64,000 nucleotides of DNA from Flavobacterium sp. (GTDB taxonomy: Bacteria > Bacteroidota > Bacteroidia > Flavobacteriales > Flavobacteriaceae): NCBI RefSeq assembly GCF_027484205.1, contig NZ_JAIXUB010000015.1:248001-312000 (forward strand), read 5' to 3'. The position numbers and the translations under genes were made by a program. Position 1 is the stretch's first letter, and each line of letters begins with the position of its first letter. The notes under the pieces are model-generated. The model was not told the origin of the DNA. It worked only from the letters and a program-made list of their open reading frames with translations, and made no database searches. Shown here piece by piece: positions 25,466-33,296 of the stretch.

Positions 25466-25975
25466 ATGAAACTAAAACACGTTTTTAAAATTTTAATAAT
25501 AGCTTTGATTATTGCATTATCAATGCTGTTTTCTTCTTGTGATATAATGAAGAAATCGCAAAAAAGCAAAACAGATACCTCAATAAAAACTGAAGAAGAA
25601 ACAAAGATTTTCAGAAAAGGTGATTCAGTTTCTTATCGTCCTGTTATAAATAATCCAATTTATAAAGACACAACTATTTATCGAGTTACTAAAAACAATA
25701 CTCGTCTTGAGACTGTCTATGATTCAAATGGAAACATTCGCGATATTAACTGTTATACAGATAAAATTGAGGAATTGACAAAAAGGAATTTCGAGCTTGA
25801 AAATTCTGAAAAGAATAAGCAAAAAGAAAAAACTGAAAACTTTGATAGCAGTTTTATTCTTTACATTGTTGTTGGAGTTGTGGTTTTAGGAATATTTGCA
25901 ATAATAATGATGTTCATATTCATAAATAAAAACACTAAATCTGTTACAGCAATATTGAATAATTTACCAAAATAG
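25466..25975 (+). CDS. Lipoprotein with C-terminal membrane span, possible u-spanin
   Basis: The N-terminus has a hydrophobic signal ending in the lipobox LFSSC with Cys25. Residues about 26-128 are hydrophilic and charged. A second hydrophobic span is at 130-153 (SFILYIVVGVVVLGIFAIIM) with a basic tail after it. An acylated N-terminus in the outer membrane plus a C-terminal inner-membrane anchor is the architecture of a unimolecular spanin, the third lysis protein. It begins 3 nt after the endolysin stop. A plain lysis lipoprotein cannot be excluded. Confidence 0.6.
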   Translation: MKLKHVFKILIIALIIALSMLFSSCDIMKKSQKSKTDTSIKTEEETKIFRKGDSVSYRPVINNPIYKDTTIYRVTKNNTRLETVYDSNGNIRDINCYTDKIEELTKRNFELENSEKNKQKEKTENFDSSFILYIVVGVVVLGIFAIIMMFIFINKNTKSVTAILNNLPK

Positions 25976-26003
25976 ATTTTTGTGGTTAGTTATGTTTGGT
26001 TTG

Positions 26004-26037
26004 GTAAAGTGGTCAATTACGACCACTTTACTTTTTT
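26004..26037. terminator. Strong terminator ending the late operon
   Basis: GTAAAGTGGTC at 26004-26014 pairs with GACCACTTTAC at 26021-26031 around a 6-nt loop, followed by six T. The 40-aa leftward gene stops inside the stem, so it may also act on that strand. Confidence 0.9.
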
Positions 26038-26150
26038 CTCCAACTATCATTGTGGTATTTGTCAGCAGGTTTTGATTTAAAAAAGTAAATCAAAAACCTA
26101 AGTATAAAAATTAACAAAACTATCGTGATAATAATATCTTTAATTGTCAT
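26028..26150 (-). CDS. Tiny membrane protein coupled to the integrase
   Basis: The 40-aa product begins MTIKDIIITIVLLIFILRFL, a single hydrophobic span, then a basic and polar tail (KSKPADKYHNDSWRKK). Its ATG overlaps the integrase stop in an ATGA. The stop lies within the stem of the late terminator. The coupling suggests it is co-expressed with the integrase. Function unknown. Confidence 0.55.
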   Translation of the reverse strand: MTIKDIIITIVLLIFILRFLIYFFKSKPADKYHNDSWRKK

Positions 26151-27400
26151 TCAGCAAATATACGTATTGATTTTAAACTCTCGTTTTTCCTTCTTTCTCT
26201 TCCTGCAGTATAAATCTTTGTAGTGTTTTCTTTCCTATGTGAAGCCATTCCCATTGCATTCTCATTCATACTATCAAGCAAATCAAGAAACGTGTGTTTC
26301 ATGGCATAAAAGTCAGCAGTAATACTTTCATACTCTGATATGTTTTTTTGCTTTAAATCTTCAATTAAATAAAGCTTGTCACGATAAAAAGCTACTTTAT
26401 TCTTAACGTGTTTCCTCCAGCGGATAGTAATTTGCTTTGAATTATTTTTCTCAGTTCCTGGAACCAATCCATAGGAAAACAAATAATCATCCTTACTATT
26501 ACACTTTTGGACAATTTCTGTCCAAAAAGGTATTGCATCCTGAATTATAACTTTAGTTTCCCAAACATACTGCTTTCCCTTTTTTAATAGCAGATCATAT
26601 TCTTGCTTCTCAAGTCTAACGTGTTTCATTTGAACTGAAAATAGTTCTGTACTTCTTGCACCGGAATAAAAAAATACTTTCCCATAACGATAGAACTCAG
26701 GATAATTCAATCTTAAATACTCAAGAACTAAGCTTAATTTATCTACCTCTAAGAATTCCCTTTGCTTTTTTACTATGGAACGCTTTTGTATATCGCGAGT
26801 TAAATTGACCTCACAACATTCATATTCTATCAACTCTTTAAACAAGCTTGAGAAGTATGCTTTAAACTTGTTATAGTAATTATCTGTCAGATTAATATAA
26901 TCTAAAGTTTCCTTTAGTTGGCTTCGTTTAAAATTATAGATAGTTACTTCAGATAATTGTAATTCAATTAAGGCTTTCTCAAATCTGTTTATAGCATAGC
27001 GTACCTGGTCCAAATATTCATCAGTTCCTTTTAATTTCTCGTGTGCTAGTCTGAAAGCTTCAATAACTTTTAAATCAGGATTCATTTTTGGCTTTTCAAG
27101 TTGTGGTTTTTCCTGAGTGTATTTCTTCAGGTAAGGATTATAACCATCTTTGAGAGCTTTAAATTCATCATCTATTAATGCTTTTGTTATTTCTCTACGT
27201 GCTGCCAAATCTTTAAATGAGTTCATTCCTTTAATAACAATTGGATTTGTTGGTTTTGGAAAGTTTGGGTCGTAGAAATAATACTGAATACGCCAGTCTT
27301 TTTGCAAAGCTGATTTGTTACAGGTTTTCCAATCTTTAGGATTGACTGATGGAGTGCTGCAGGAACATCCATTAGGAAGAAGAATTCTTTTTGATTTCAT
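26147..27400 (-). CDS. int: Phage tyrosine recombinase (integrase)
   Basis: The 417-aa product begins with the Cys/Ser-rich 'NGCSCSTPSVNPKDWK' typical of Bacteroidota phage integrases. An SAM-like core-binding part (about 105-205) and the catalytic domain (215-417) follow. Catalytic candidates are R249 in 'SGARSTE', H388 in 'ASHRKE' and the nucleophile Y397 in 'KIYT'. The usual H-x-x-R box is degenerate: Y365 stands at the His position and K368 at the Arg position, followed by H369. It is encoded leftward, 108 bp from the tRNA-Asn 3' end, where it should recombine the phage into that gene. Confidence 0.85.
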   Translation of the reverse strand: MKSKRILLPNGCSCSTPSVNPKDWKTCNKSALQKDWRIQYYFYDPNFPKPTNPIVIKGMNSFKDLAARREITKALIDDEFKALKDGYNPYLKKYTQEKPQLEKPKMNPDLKVIEAFRLAHEKLKGTDEYLDQVRYAINRFEKALIELQLSEVTIYNFKRSQLKETLDYINLTDNYYNKFKAYFSSLFKELIEYECCEVNLTRDIQKRSIVKKQREFLEVDKLSLVLEYLRLNYPEFYRYGKVFFYSGARSTELFSVQMKHVRLEKQEYDLLLKKGKQYVWETKVIIQDAIPFWTEIVQKCNSKDDYLFSYGLVPGTEKNNSKQITIRWRKHVKNKVAFYRDKLYLIEDLKQKNISEYESITADFYAMKHTFLDLLDSMNENAMGMASHRKENTTKIYTAGRERRKNESLKSIRIFAE

Positions 27401-27410
27401 GTAGCTTAAA

Positions 27411-27431
27411 TTATTGACGTTTTTATTGACG
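27411..27431. repeat. Direct repeat near the integrase, putative arm-type site
   Basis: TTATTGACG occurs at 27411-27419 and again at 27423-27431, 12 bp apart start to start, between the integrase start and the tRNA. Tyrosine recombinases often bind short direct repeats near the attachment site, so this could be an arm-binding region. It may equally be chance in AT-rich DNA. Confidence 0.35.
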
Positions 27432-27468
27432 ATAATGTAACTACAATGCTGAGGTATGTTTTAATAAT

Positions 27469-27505
27469 AAAGCCGAAAGTCTTTTGTGGTGTGACTTTCG
27501 GCTTT
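27469..27505. terminator. Terminator downstream of tRNA-Asn
   Basis: A 13-bp perfect stem, AAAGCCGAAAGTC at 27469-27481 with GACTTTCGGCTTT at 27493-27505, and an 11-nt loop. It lies just 3' of the tRNA (leftward) and has T-rich flanks on both strands. It probably ends tRNA transcription and insulates the integrase. Confidence 0.85.
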
Positions 27506-27507
27506 TG

Positions 27508-27581
27508 CTCCCCCTCTTGGGCTCGAACCAAGGACCCTCTGATTAACAGTCAGATGCTCTAACCAACTGAGCTAAGGAGGA
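27508..27581 (-). tRNA. tRNA-Asn, anticodon GTT
   Basis: The minus strand folds into a cloverleaf. The 7-bp acceptor stem is TCCTCCT with AGGGGGA (one T-G pair). A D-arm follows, then a 5-bp anticodon stem around CTGTTAA with GTT (bases 27545-27547 on the plus strand), and a TTCGAGC T-loop. CCA is not encoded. The 3' end faces the integrase, so this is the probable phage attachment gene. Confidence 0.95.
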
Positions 27582-27662
27582 AACTGTATATTTTTATTTT
27601 TTAAGAACTTTTTTGTTGCTTTTCTTTTCAGAAACTCCGATTGTTTATCGGCTAAGCGGTTG

Positions 27663-27692
27663 CAAATATAAAGCGTTTTTTATTTTTTGCAA
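27663..27692 (-). promoter_or_regulatory. Promoter of tRNA-Asn
   Basis: On the minus strand TTG at 27692-27690, a 19-bp spacer and TATATTTG at 27670-27663 match the -33 and -7 elements of Bacteroidota promoters. They lie about 80 nt before the tRNA. Confidence 0.75.
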
Positions 27693-27720
27693 ACAAAAAA
27701 GAATAATTTTTTTATTTTTT

Positions 27721-29064
27721 TTATTTTCCTACTATTGCTTTGTAAATGTCATTGCCATTTGCAAACACTAATAAGCTGATAAGCAATATGAAACCAACTA
27801 ATTGTGCTTTTTCCATAAATTTATCGCTTGGTTTTTTTCCAGAAATCATTTCATATAATAAAAACATTACATGGCCACCATCTAAAGCAGGAATTGGTAA
27901 TAAGTTCATTACTCCTAGCATAATAGATAATAAAGCAGTTATACTCCAAAACGCATACCAACTCCAAGTTGAAGGGAAAATACTAAATATAGCTCCAAAT
28001 CCACCCACACCTTTATAGGCACCAGTGCTAGGTGTAAAAATAGCTTTTAATTGTTTTCCATAACTAGCTAGTTGTTCTGTCCCTTTTTGAATTCCTACAG
28101 GGATTGATTCAAAGAAACCAAATTCTTGTTTGTTGACTTTGTATAATCCTAATTTTTCCAAATTGTCATAAGGTAACATGGCTTGTTGTACTACAAATTT
28201 AGCATCATTATTTACTTTTAAATTAACAGCTATATCTTTTCCATCTCTGTTTATTACAGCAGCAACAGTTTTTCCTTTGAATTTTTTGGCAATTTCTATA
28301 AGTTCATCAGCATATTTAACTTCTTGATTGTTAAAACTAACAATTAAGTCTTTTGGTTTTAAAATGTCTTTATTTGGAGATTCTTTAGGAACCGAACCTA
28401 TCACAAAAGGTAAACGAAGATTAATTAATGTTGCTTTTTCTGACTTCATTAATTGATCAATGAAATTTACAGGAAAGGTTATTAACTCTTCTTTACCATT
28501 TCTTTCAATTAGGACTTTTTTTGCTAAAAGAAGAGAAGGATTAATCTCATCAAATCGATTAATTTTTGCACCATCAACACTTATTATTTTATCACCAGTT
28601 TTTATTCCTGTTTTTTCTAAAACAAGATTATTAACCCATATTCCATCTTTTACATCAGCATTTGATATATATTGTTCTCCATAGAAGAAAGTCATTCCTA
28701 TGTAAATTATGAATGCAAGAATAAAATTGACAGTAACACCACCAAGCATAATAATTAAACGTTGCCAAGCAGGTTTAGAACGAAATTCCCAAGGTTGAGG
28801 TTCTCCTTGCATTTGTTCTGTATCCATACTTTCATCAATCATTCCTGCTATTTTAACATAACCACCAAGAGGAAGCCAACCGATTCCATATTCCGTTTCA
28901 CCAATTTTCTTTTTGAATAAAGAATATTTTACATCAAAAAATAAGTAGAATTTTTCTACTCGAGTTTTAAATAATTTGGCAGGGATAAAATGACCTAATT
29001 CGTGAAGAACAATAAGTATTGATAAACTCAATAAAAATTGAGAAAGTTTAATTGCAAATTCCAT
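27721..29064 (-). CDS. rseP: RseP-type site-2 membrane metalloprotease
   Basis: An integral-membrane zinc protease of family M50 that cuts transmembrane anti-sigma factors and signal peptides. HELGH is at residues 21-25 in the first membrane helix, and the third zinc ligand is in 'LLPIPALDGGH' with the Asp of LDG near 394. Between them lies a PDZ region around 200-290 ('EKTGIKTGDKIISVDG' and 'ILKPKDLIVSFNNQEV', so probably two PDZ units). At 447 aa the protein is full length. A -7 box (29094-29101) lies 30 nt upstream of the start codon. Confidence 0.93.
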   Translation of the reverse strand: MEFAIKLSQFLLSLSILIVLHELGHFIPAKLFKTRVEKFYLFFDVKYSLFKKKIGETEYGIGWLPLGGYVKIAGMIDESMDTEQMQGEPQPWEFRSKPAWQRLIIMLGGVTVNFILAFIIYIGMTFFYGEQYISNADVKDGIWVNNLVLEKTGIKTGDKIISVDGAKINRFDEINPSLLLAKKVLIERNGKEELITFPVNFIDQLMKSEKATLINLRLPFVIGSVPKESPNKDILKPKDLIVSFNNQEVKYADELIEIAKKFKGKTVAAVINRDGKDIAVNLKVNNDAKFVVQQAMLPYDNLEKLGLYKVNKQEFGFFESIPVGIQKGTEQLASYGKQLKAIFTPSTGAYKGVGGFGAIFSIFPSTWSWYAFWSITALLSIMLGVMNLLPIPALDGGHVMFLLYEMISGKKPSDKFMEKAQLVGFILLISLLVFANGNDIYKAIVGK

Positions 29065-29093
29065 TTTTGTGATTCAATATTGTTTTTAAAAAG

Positions 29094-29101
29094 CAAAAGT
29101 A
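29094..29101 (-). promoter_or_regulatory. -7 box of rseP
   Basis: The minus strand reads TACTTTTG, a match to TAnnTTTG, 30 nt upstream of the rseP start. It coincides with the end of the terminator stem of the preceding gene. Confidence 0.5.
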
Positions 29102-29120
29102 AGGTTTTCACCTTACTTTT
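29095..29120 (-). terminator. Terminator of the M1 aminopeptidase gene
   Basis: AAAAGTAAGG pairs with CCTTACTTTT around a 6-nt loop; on the minus strand it is followed by GCTTTTT. It lies 21 nt after the aminopeptidase stop and overlaps the rseP -7 box. Confidence 0.8.
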
Positions 29121-29141
29121 TACTAATAATGTTGTTTATGT

Positions 29142-31061
29142 CTAATTTTTTATAATTTTTTTATGAAAAGTTCCTTCAGATGTTTCTACAGAAACAAAGT
29201 GGACACCAGAGGATAAAGAGGTCACAGAAAAATTAGTACTGTTATTTTCTAAAACTTTTTGACCGAGACTATTGTAAAAAGTTATTTTGTTTAATATGAC
29301 ATTTGAAGGTAATTGCACATGAATCTCATTTGAAACAGGATTAGGATATAAAGCAATTGCATTTTCTAATTCAAAATTACCGTTAGCTAAAGTTGCAACA
29401 TTGTTTTTAGAAATTAATTCTTTTTCAATATCAAATTGAACTCCAGTTACAACGAAAGGCACCGAAATTATAAATTCTTGTCCATTAGCAGTATTTTCTA
29501 ATACAGTGTCAAAAGTTAAACCTCCTGCTCCTAAAAGTCTAATTGGAACTGGCATTTCAAAAAATGAAACACTTGAATGAGATTGTGTTTGATTGATAGT
29601 AATTTTTGATTGACCTGAACCCCAATTTTGAGCAGTAATAGTATATGTTGGATATCCTTGATTGTATACCCAATCGTTAAAGAATTCTGTTAAACTACTT
29701 CCATAAACGGCTTCTAGATGTGACTTTAAATCAGAGGTTACAGCATATTTATAGGCTAAATTTGAATCGGCTAAATAGTTTTTTAAAGCTTGAAAAAACA
29801 TTGTATCTCCCATTTTAAATCGAAGCATATTTAAAACCATTGCTCCTTTATTGTATGAAAGTCTAGAACTAAAAATTCTGTTAACATTTGTTGCTTCAGA
29901 ATCTGTCAGATAAACCGCTCCACCAACTTGTGATGTAATATTGTTTATCATGTTTGTTTTATCTGTAATGAAAGCTGTATTTCCATCAAAATTTTCTATT
30001 ACCATTGAAGCTAAATATGTTGCAAAACCTTCATTTAACCAAATATCTTTCCAAGTTCCACAAGTAACTTTATCACCAAACCATTGATGAGCTAATTCAT
30101 GAGCAATTAAACTTCTACTAAAGTTGTTCATAAAAGAAACTGTTGTGTGTTCCATTCCTCCACCCCAACCAAACTGAGCATGACCATATTTTTCATTTTT
30201 AAAAGGATATGGTTCAAATAATGTTTCAAACAAGTTCATAATCAAAGGTGTCTGTAACAATTGATTTTGAACAGTAGTTGTATTATTTTCAGGATAAATA
30301 TAATTTACAATTGGAAATGTATTTGGAGCTGTTCCGGCGGTTTGATTTATTACCGTATAATTTGTAACTGCAATTGCAATTAAATAAGCAGGAATTGGAT
30401 AATTGTGATGAAAATGAGTTGTCTTGTTTGTTCCATTTATAGTCTGACCAACTTCTAGTCCATTTGATGCAACAGTATATTGTGATGGAGCAGTAACATA
30501 AACATCAATAGAATTTATTTTGTCATTTAAATCTTGTTTACAAGGCCACCAATCTCTTGCTCCAAATGGTTCAGATAGTGTCCAAAGAACAGGAGTTCCG
30601 GCGTGAGTTTCTGCAGCAAATGCACTAAATCCTGAAACTGGCGGAGCACCTGAATAAATAATTTCAACACTTGCTGTGGTTCCTGCGGCAACAACACTAG
30701 GGAAATTAATCACTAATTCATTGTTTCCACTTTCAGAAAATGTCATAGTAACACCATTTTTCTTTGCTGATGTTACTGTTAACTCATTAGCCATATCAAA
30801 TGTTATTGAATTCATATTCGCTAAAGCGGTAAAAGTTGTCGTTACTTTACCAGATATGAAATAATCAGCGGGATTTACGGTAAATTCTAATTGATGATAG
30901 GTTACGTCGTAGTTTAATGTGTTTGAGTTTACTTCAACAGACATCATACTTGAAGCCGATTTCATTTCGGCATTTACAATTTCTTTGAGCTCGCTTTCAG
31001 TTATTTGTGCAAACGATAGTGAAAGTGAAAAAAAGAATAGTATTAAGTAGGTTTTTTTCAT
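29142..31061 (-). CDS. Secreted M1-family aminopeptidase with T9SS sorting domain
   Basis: I chose the ATG at 31061, where a signal peptide begins (MKKTYLILFFFSLSLSFAQ), not the in-frame ATG at 31115. The zinc site is HELAHQWFGD, with H321, H325 and E344 in 'WLNEGFATYL'. The substrate-binding loop reads GGMEH at 301-305 in place of the usual GAMEN. The C-terminal 75 residues ('YPNPVSNEIHVQL', ending HKKIIKN) are a type A sorting domain for export through the type IX system. It should hydrolyse N-terminal residues of extracellular peptides. Confidence 0.9.
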   Translation of the reverse strand: MKKTYLILFFFSLSLSFAQITESELKEIVNAEMKSASSMMSVEVNSNTLNYDVTYHQLEFTVNPADYFISGKVTTTFTALANMNSITFDMANELTVTSAKKNGVTMTFSESGNNELVINFPSVVAAGTTASVEIIYSGAPPVSGFSAFAAETHAGTPVLWTLSEPFGARDWWPCKQDLNDKINSIDVYVTAPSQYTVASNGLEVGQTINGTNKTTHFHHNYPIPAYLIAIAVTNYTVINQTAGTAPNTFPIVNYIYPENNTTTVQNQLLQTPLIMNLFETLFEPYPFKNEKYGHAQFGWGGGMEHTTVSFMNNFSRSLIAHELAHQWFGDKVTCGTWKDIWLNEGFATYLASMVIENFDGNTAFITDKTNMINNITSQVGGAVYLTDSEATNVNRIFSSRLSYNKGAMVLNMLRFKMGDTMFFQALKNYLADSNLAYKYAVTSDLKSHLEAVYGSSLTEFFNDWVYNQGYPTYTITAQNWGSGQSKITINQTQSHSSVSFFEMPVPIRLLGAGGLTFDTVLENTANGQEFIISVPFVVTGVQFDIEKELISKNNVATLANGNFELENAIALYPNPVSNEIHVQLPSNVILNKITFYNSLGQKVLENNSTNFSVTSLSSGVHFVSVETSEGTFHKKIIKN

Positions 31062-31211
31062 AGCAAATGATAATTTTTTGCGAATATAGTAAATATTTGG
31101 AATTTCTTGTTTCAAACATTTCTTAAAAATTATTTTTAACTTATTATTAATGAATGTTTTATAAATAAGTAATAACTTTTTAGTTTATTCTGTTATTAGA
31201 AATCAATTCCT

Positions 31212-31219
31212 TAAATTTG
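31212..31219 (+). promoter_or_regulatory. -7 box of serS
   Basis: TAAATTTG, a full match to TAnnTTTG, 21 nt before the serS ATG. The -33 element is not clear. Confidence 0.55.
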
Positions 31220-31240
31220 CAACCTTATAAAATTTAAGTC

Positions 31241-32512
31241 ATGTTACAGATAGCATTTATTAGAGAAAACCAAGAGAAAGTTGTAAAAGCTTTAGCAAAA
31301 AAACACATGGATGCTAAAGCCATTGTGGAAGAAATTGTTCAAACTGATGATTTGAGAAGAAGTACTCAATCAGAATATGAAAGCACTCTTGCAGAATCAA
31401 ATAAACTATCGAAAGATATTGGCGAAATGATGAAGAATGGTGAAAAATCGAAAGCTGAAATTTTAAAGCAAAAAACAGTTCAACTGAGAGAGCTTGGAAA
31501 AGAATTATCAGAAAAAGTAGATGCTTTTGCTAACGAAATTACACAGAAACTTTATTTATTGCCAAATCTTCCTGCTGAAATTGTTCCAGAAGGAAAAACT
31601 CCCGAAGAAAACATCAATGTTTTTGAAGAAGGCGAAGTTCCAAAATTACATGAAGGAGCTTTACCACATTGGGAATTGGTAAAAAAATATGATATCATCG
31701 ATTTTGAATTAGGAAATAAAATTACTGGCGCAGGATTTCCTGTTTATAAAGGAAAAGGTGCAAAATTACAACGTGCTTTAATTACTTATTTTTTAGATAA
31801 AAATACAGATGCAGGTTATCTTGAATATCAAGTACCTCATTTAGTAAACGAAGCATCTGCTTATGGAACAGGACAATTGCCAGATAAAGATGGTCAAATG
31901 TATCACGATGCTACAGATGATTTGTATTTAATTCCAACAGCAGAAGTTCCAGTAACAAATATTTTTAGAGATGTAATTTTATCTGAAAATGAGTTACCAG
32001 TAAAATGTACAGGTTATACACCATGTTTCCGAAGAGAAGCAGGTTCGTATGGCGCACACGTTCGTGGATTGAATCGTTTGCATCAATTTGATAAAGTAGA
32101 AATAGTACGTGTGGAACATCCTGAAAAATCTTATGAGGCATTAGATGAAATGGTAGAACATGTGAAAGATATTATGCGTGAACTGAAATTGCCTTACAGA
32201 ATTTTACGTCTTTGTGGTGGTGATATGAGTTTTGCATCTGCTTTAACTTATGATTTCGAAGTGTTTTCAACAGCTCAAGATAGATGGTTGGAAATTTCAT
32301 CAGTTTCTAACTTTGAAACTTTTCAAGCGAATCGTTTGAAATTAAGATTTAAAGATAAAGACGGAAAAAACCAATTGGCACATACGTTAAACGGAAGTTC
32401 GTTAGCGTTACCAAGAGTTTTAGCTGGAATTTTAGAAAATTATCAAACACCTGAAGGAATTGTTGTTCCTGAAGTATTGCGTAAATACACAGGTTTTGAC
32501 ATTATCAACTAA
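31241..32512 (+). CDS. serS: Seryl-tRNA synthetase
   Basis: A cytoplasmic class II enzyme that charges tRNA-Ser. The N-terminal 110 residues form the long antiparallel coiled coil that grips the tRNA. Class II motif 2 is 'YTPCFRREAGSYG' with the conserved Arg pair and 'LNRLHQFDKVE'. Motif 3 is 'LNGSSLALPRVLAGILEN' near 388-405. At 423 aa it is the normal length. Confidence 0.97.
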   Translation: MLQIAFIRENQEKVVKALAKKHMDAKAIVEEIVQTDDLRRSTQSEYESTLAESNKLSKDIGEMMKNGEKSKAEILKQKTVQLRELGKELSEKVDAFANEITQKLYLLPNLPAEIVPEGKTPEENINVFEEGEVPKLHEGALPHWELVKKYDIIDFELGNKITGAGFPVYKGKGAKLQRALITYFLDKNTDAGYLEYQVPHLVNEASAYGTGQLPDKDGQMYHDATDDLYLIPTAEVPVTNIFRDVILSENELPVKCTGYTPCFRREAGSYGAHVRGLNRLHQFDKVEIVRVEHPEKSYEALDEMVEHVKDIMRELKLPYRILRLCGGDMSFASALTYDFEVFSTAQDRWLEISSVSNFETFQANRLKLRFKDKDGKNQLAHTLNGSSLALPRVLAGILENYQTPEGIVVPEVLRKYTGFDIIN

Positions 32513-32531
32513 AAGTTAATCTTATATAAAT

Positions 32532-32579
32532 AATGTACTAAATTGGCACAAAATGTGTTACTTTAGTACATTGTTTTTT
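32532..32579 (+). terminator. Terminator after serS
   Basis: AATGTACTAAA at 32532-32542 pairs with TTTAGTACATT at 32562-32572. A small inner CACA/TGTG pairing lies in the loop, and G plus six T follow. Confidence 0.88.
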
Positions 32580-32590
32580 AAAGGTATTAG

Positions 32591-33295
32591 ATGAAACAAG
32601 TATTATATTTATTCTTTCTGACTTTTGTTACAATTGTGAATTCGCAAAATAACAATCCATTTATTCCTAAGGAAGGAAAGTTAGTTGCTGATTTTGTTCC
32701 TAATAAATGGAAAGTAATTGCAAAGTCGGAAGGCGATTTGAATAAAGATAAAATTAATGATGTTGCCTTTGTAATTGAAAACACTGCAACAGAAAACATT
32801 GTTTTAAACGGAGGTTTTGGAAAAGACACATTGAATCTTAATCCAAGGTTTTTGTTGGTTTTATTTAAAACAGATTCTAAATATGTTTTGAAAAGCATCA
32901 ATAAAAAATTCATTCCTTCGCAAGATAATTCCGTAAGTCCTTGTTTAGACGATCCATTTATGGAAAATGGCGGAATTGAAATTAAAAATGGAGTTCTCAA
33001 TATAGATTTTCATTATTGGTTAAGTTGTGGTAGTTGGTTTGTAACAGATAGGAATTATAAATTTAGATTTCAAGGCGAAAGTTTTGTTTTAATAGGTTAT
33101 GATTCTTCTAGTTTTCATAGGTCAACAGGTGAAGGTAATTCATTAATTATTAATTTTTTATCAAAAAAGAAAGAACTAATTACAGGAACTAATGAATTTA
33201 AAGAAACTAATCCAAAAACAACTTGGAAAAATATAAAAATTGAAAAACTAATAAAATTAGAGGATTTAACCACCGATTCTGAAATTGATTATTAA
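32591..33295 (+). CDS. Exported protein of unknown function, 234 aa
   Basis: The signal peptide is MKQVLYLFFLTFVTIVNSQ. The mature part has a 'AKSEGDLNKDKINDVAFVIEN' segment near residues 45-65 that resembles an FG-GAP/EF-hand-like calcium loop. It continues with strands, a Cys pair (SPCLDDPF, WLSCGSWF) and a polar end. It is followed 1 nt later by the TPR protein gene, so it may share its transcript. Periplasmic or surface location is inferred. Confidence 0.65.
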   Translation: MKQVLYLFFLTFVTIVNSQNNNPFIPKEGKLVADFVPNKWKVIAKSEGDLNKDKINDVAFVIENTATENIVLNGGFGKDTLNLNPRFLLVLFKTDSKYVLKSINKKFIPSQDNSVSPCLDDPFMENGGIEIKNGVLNIDFHYWLSCGSWFVTDRNYKFRFQGESFVLIGYDSSSFHRSTGEGNSLIINFLSKKKELITGTNEFKETNPKTTWKNIKIEKLIKLEDLTTDSEIDY

Positions 33296-33296
33296 A

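Larger units (their letters stand above)
1..27508. mobile_element. Siphovirus-type prophage (left end outside the window)
   Basis: The block holds small and large terminase, portal, prohead protease, major capsid, tape measure, tail proteins, tail fibre, holin, endolysin, a spanin-like lipoprotein and a tyrosine recombinase, all recognisable by motif or by context. The recombinase abuts the 3' end of a tRNA-Asn gene, the usual arrangement for integration into a tRNA. No second copy of the tRNA 3' end is visible in the window, so the other attachment site and the early and lysogeny genes should lie to the left of position 1. No structural gene is visibly broken, so the element may be intact. 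The right boundary at the tRNA is inferred. Confidence 0.93.
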
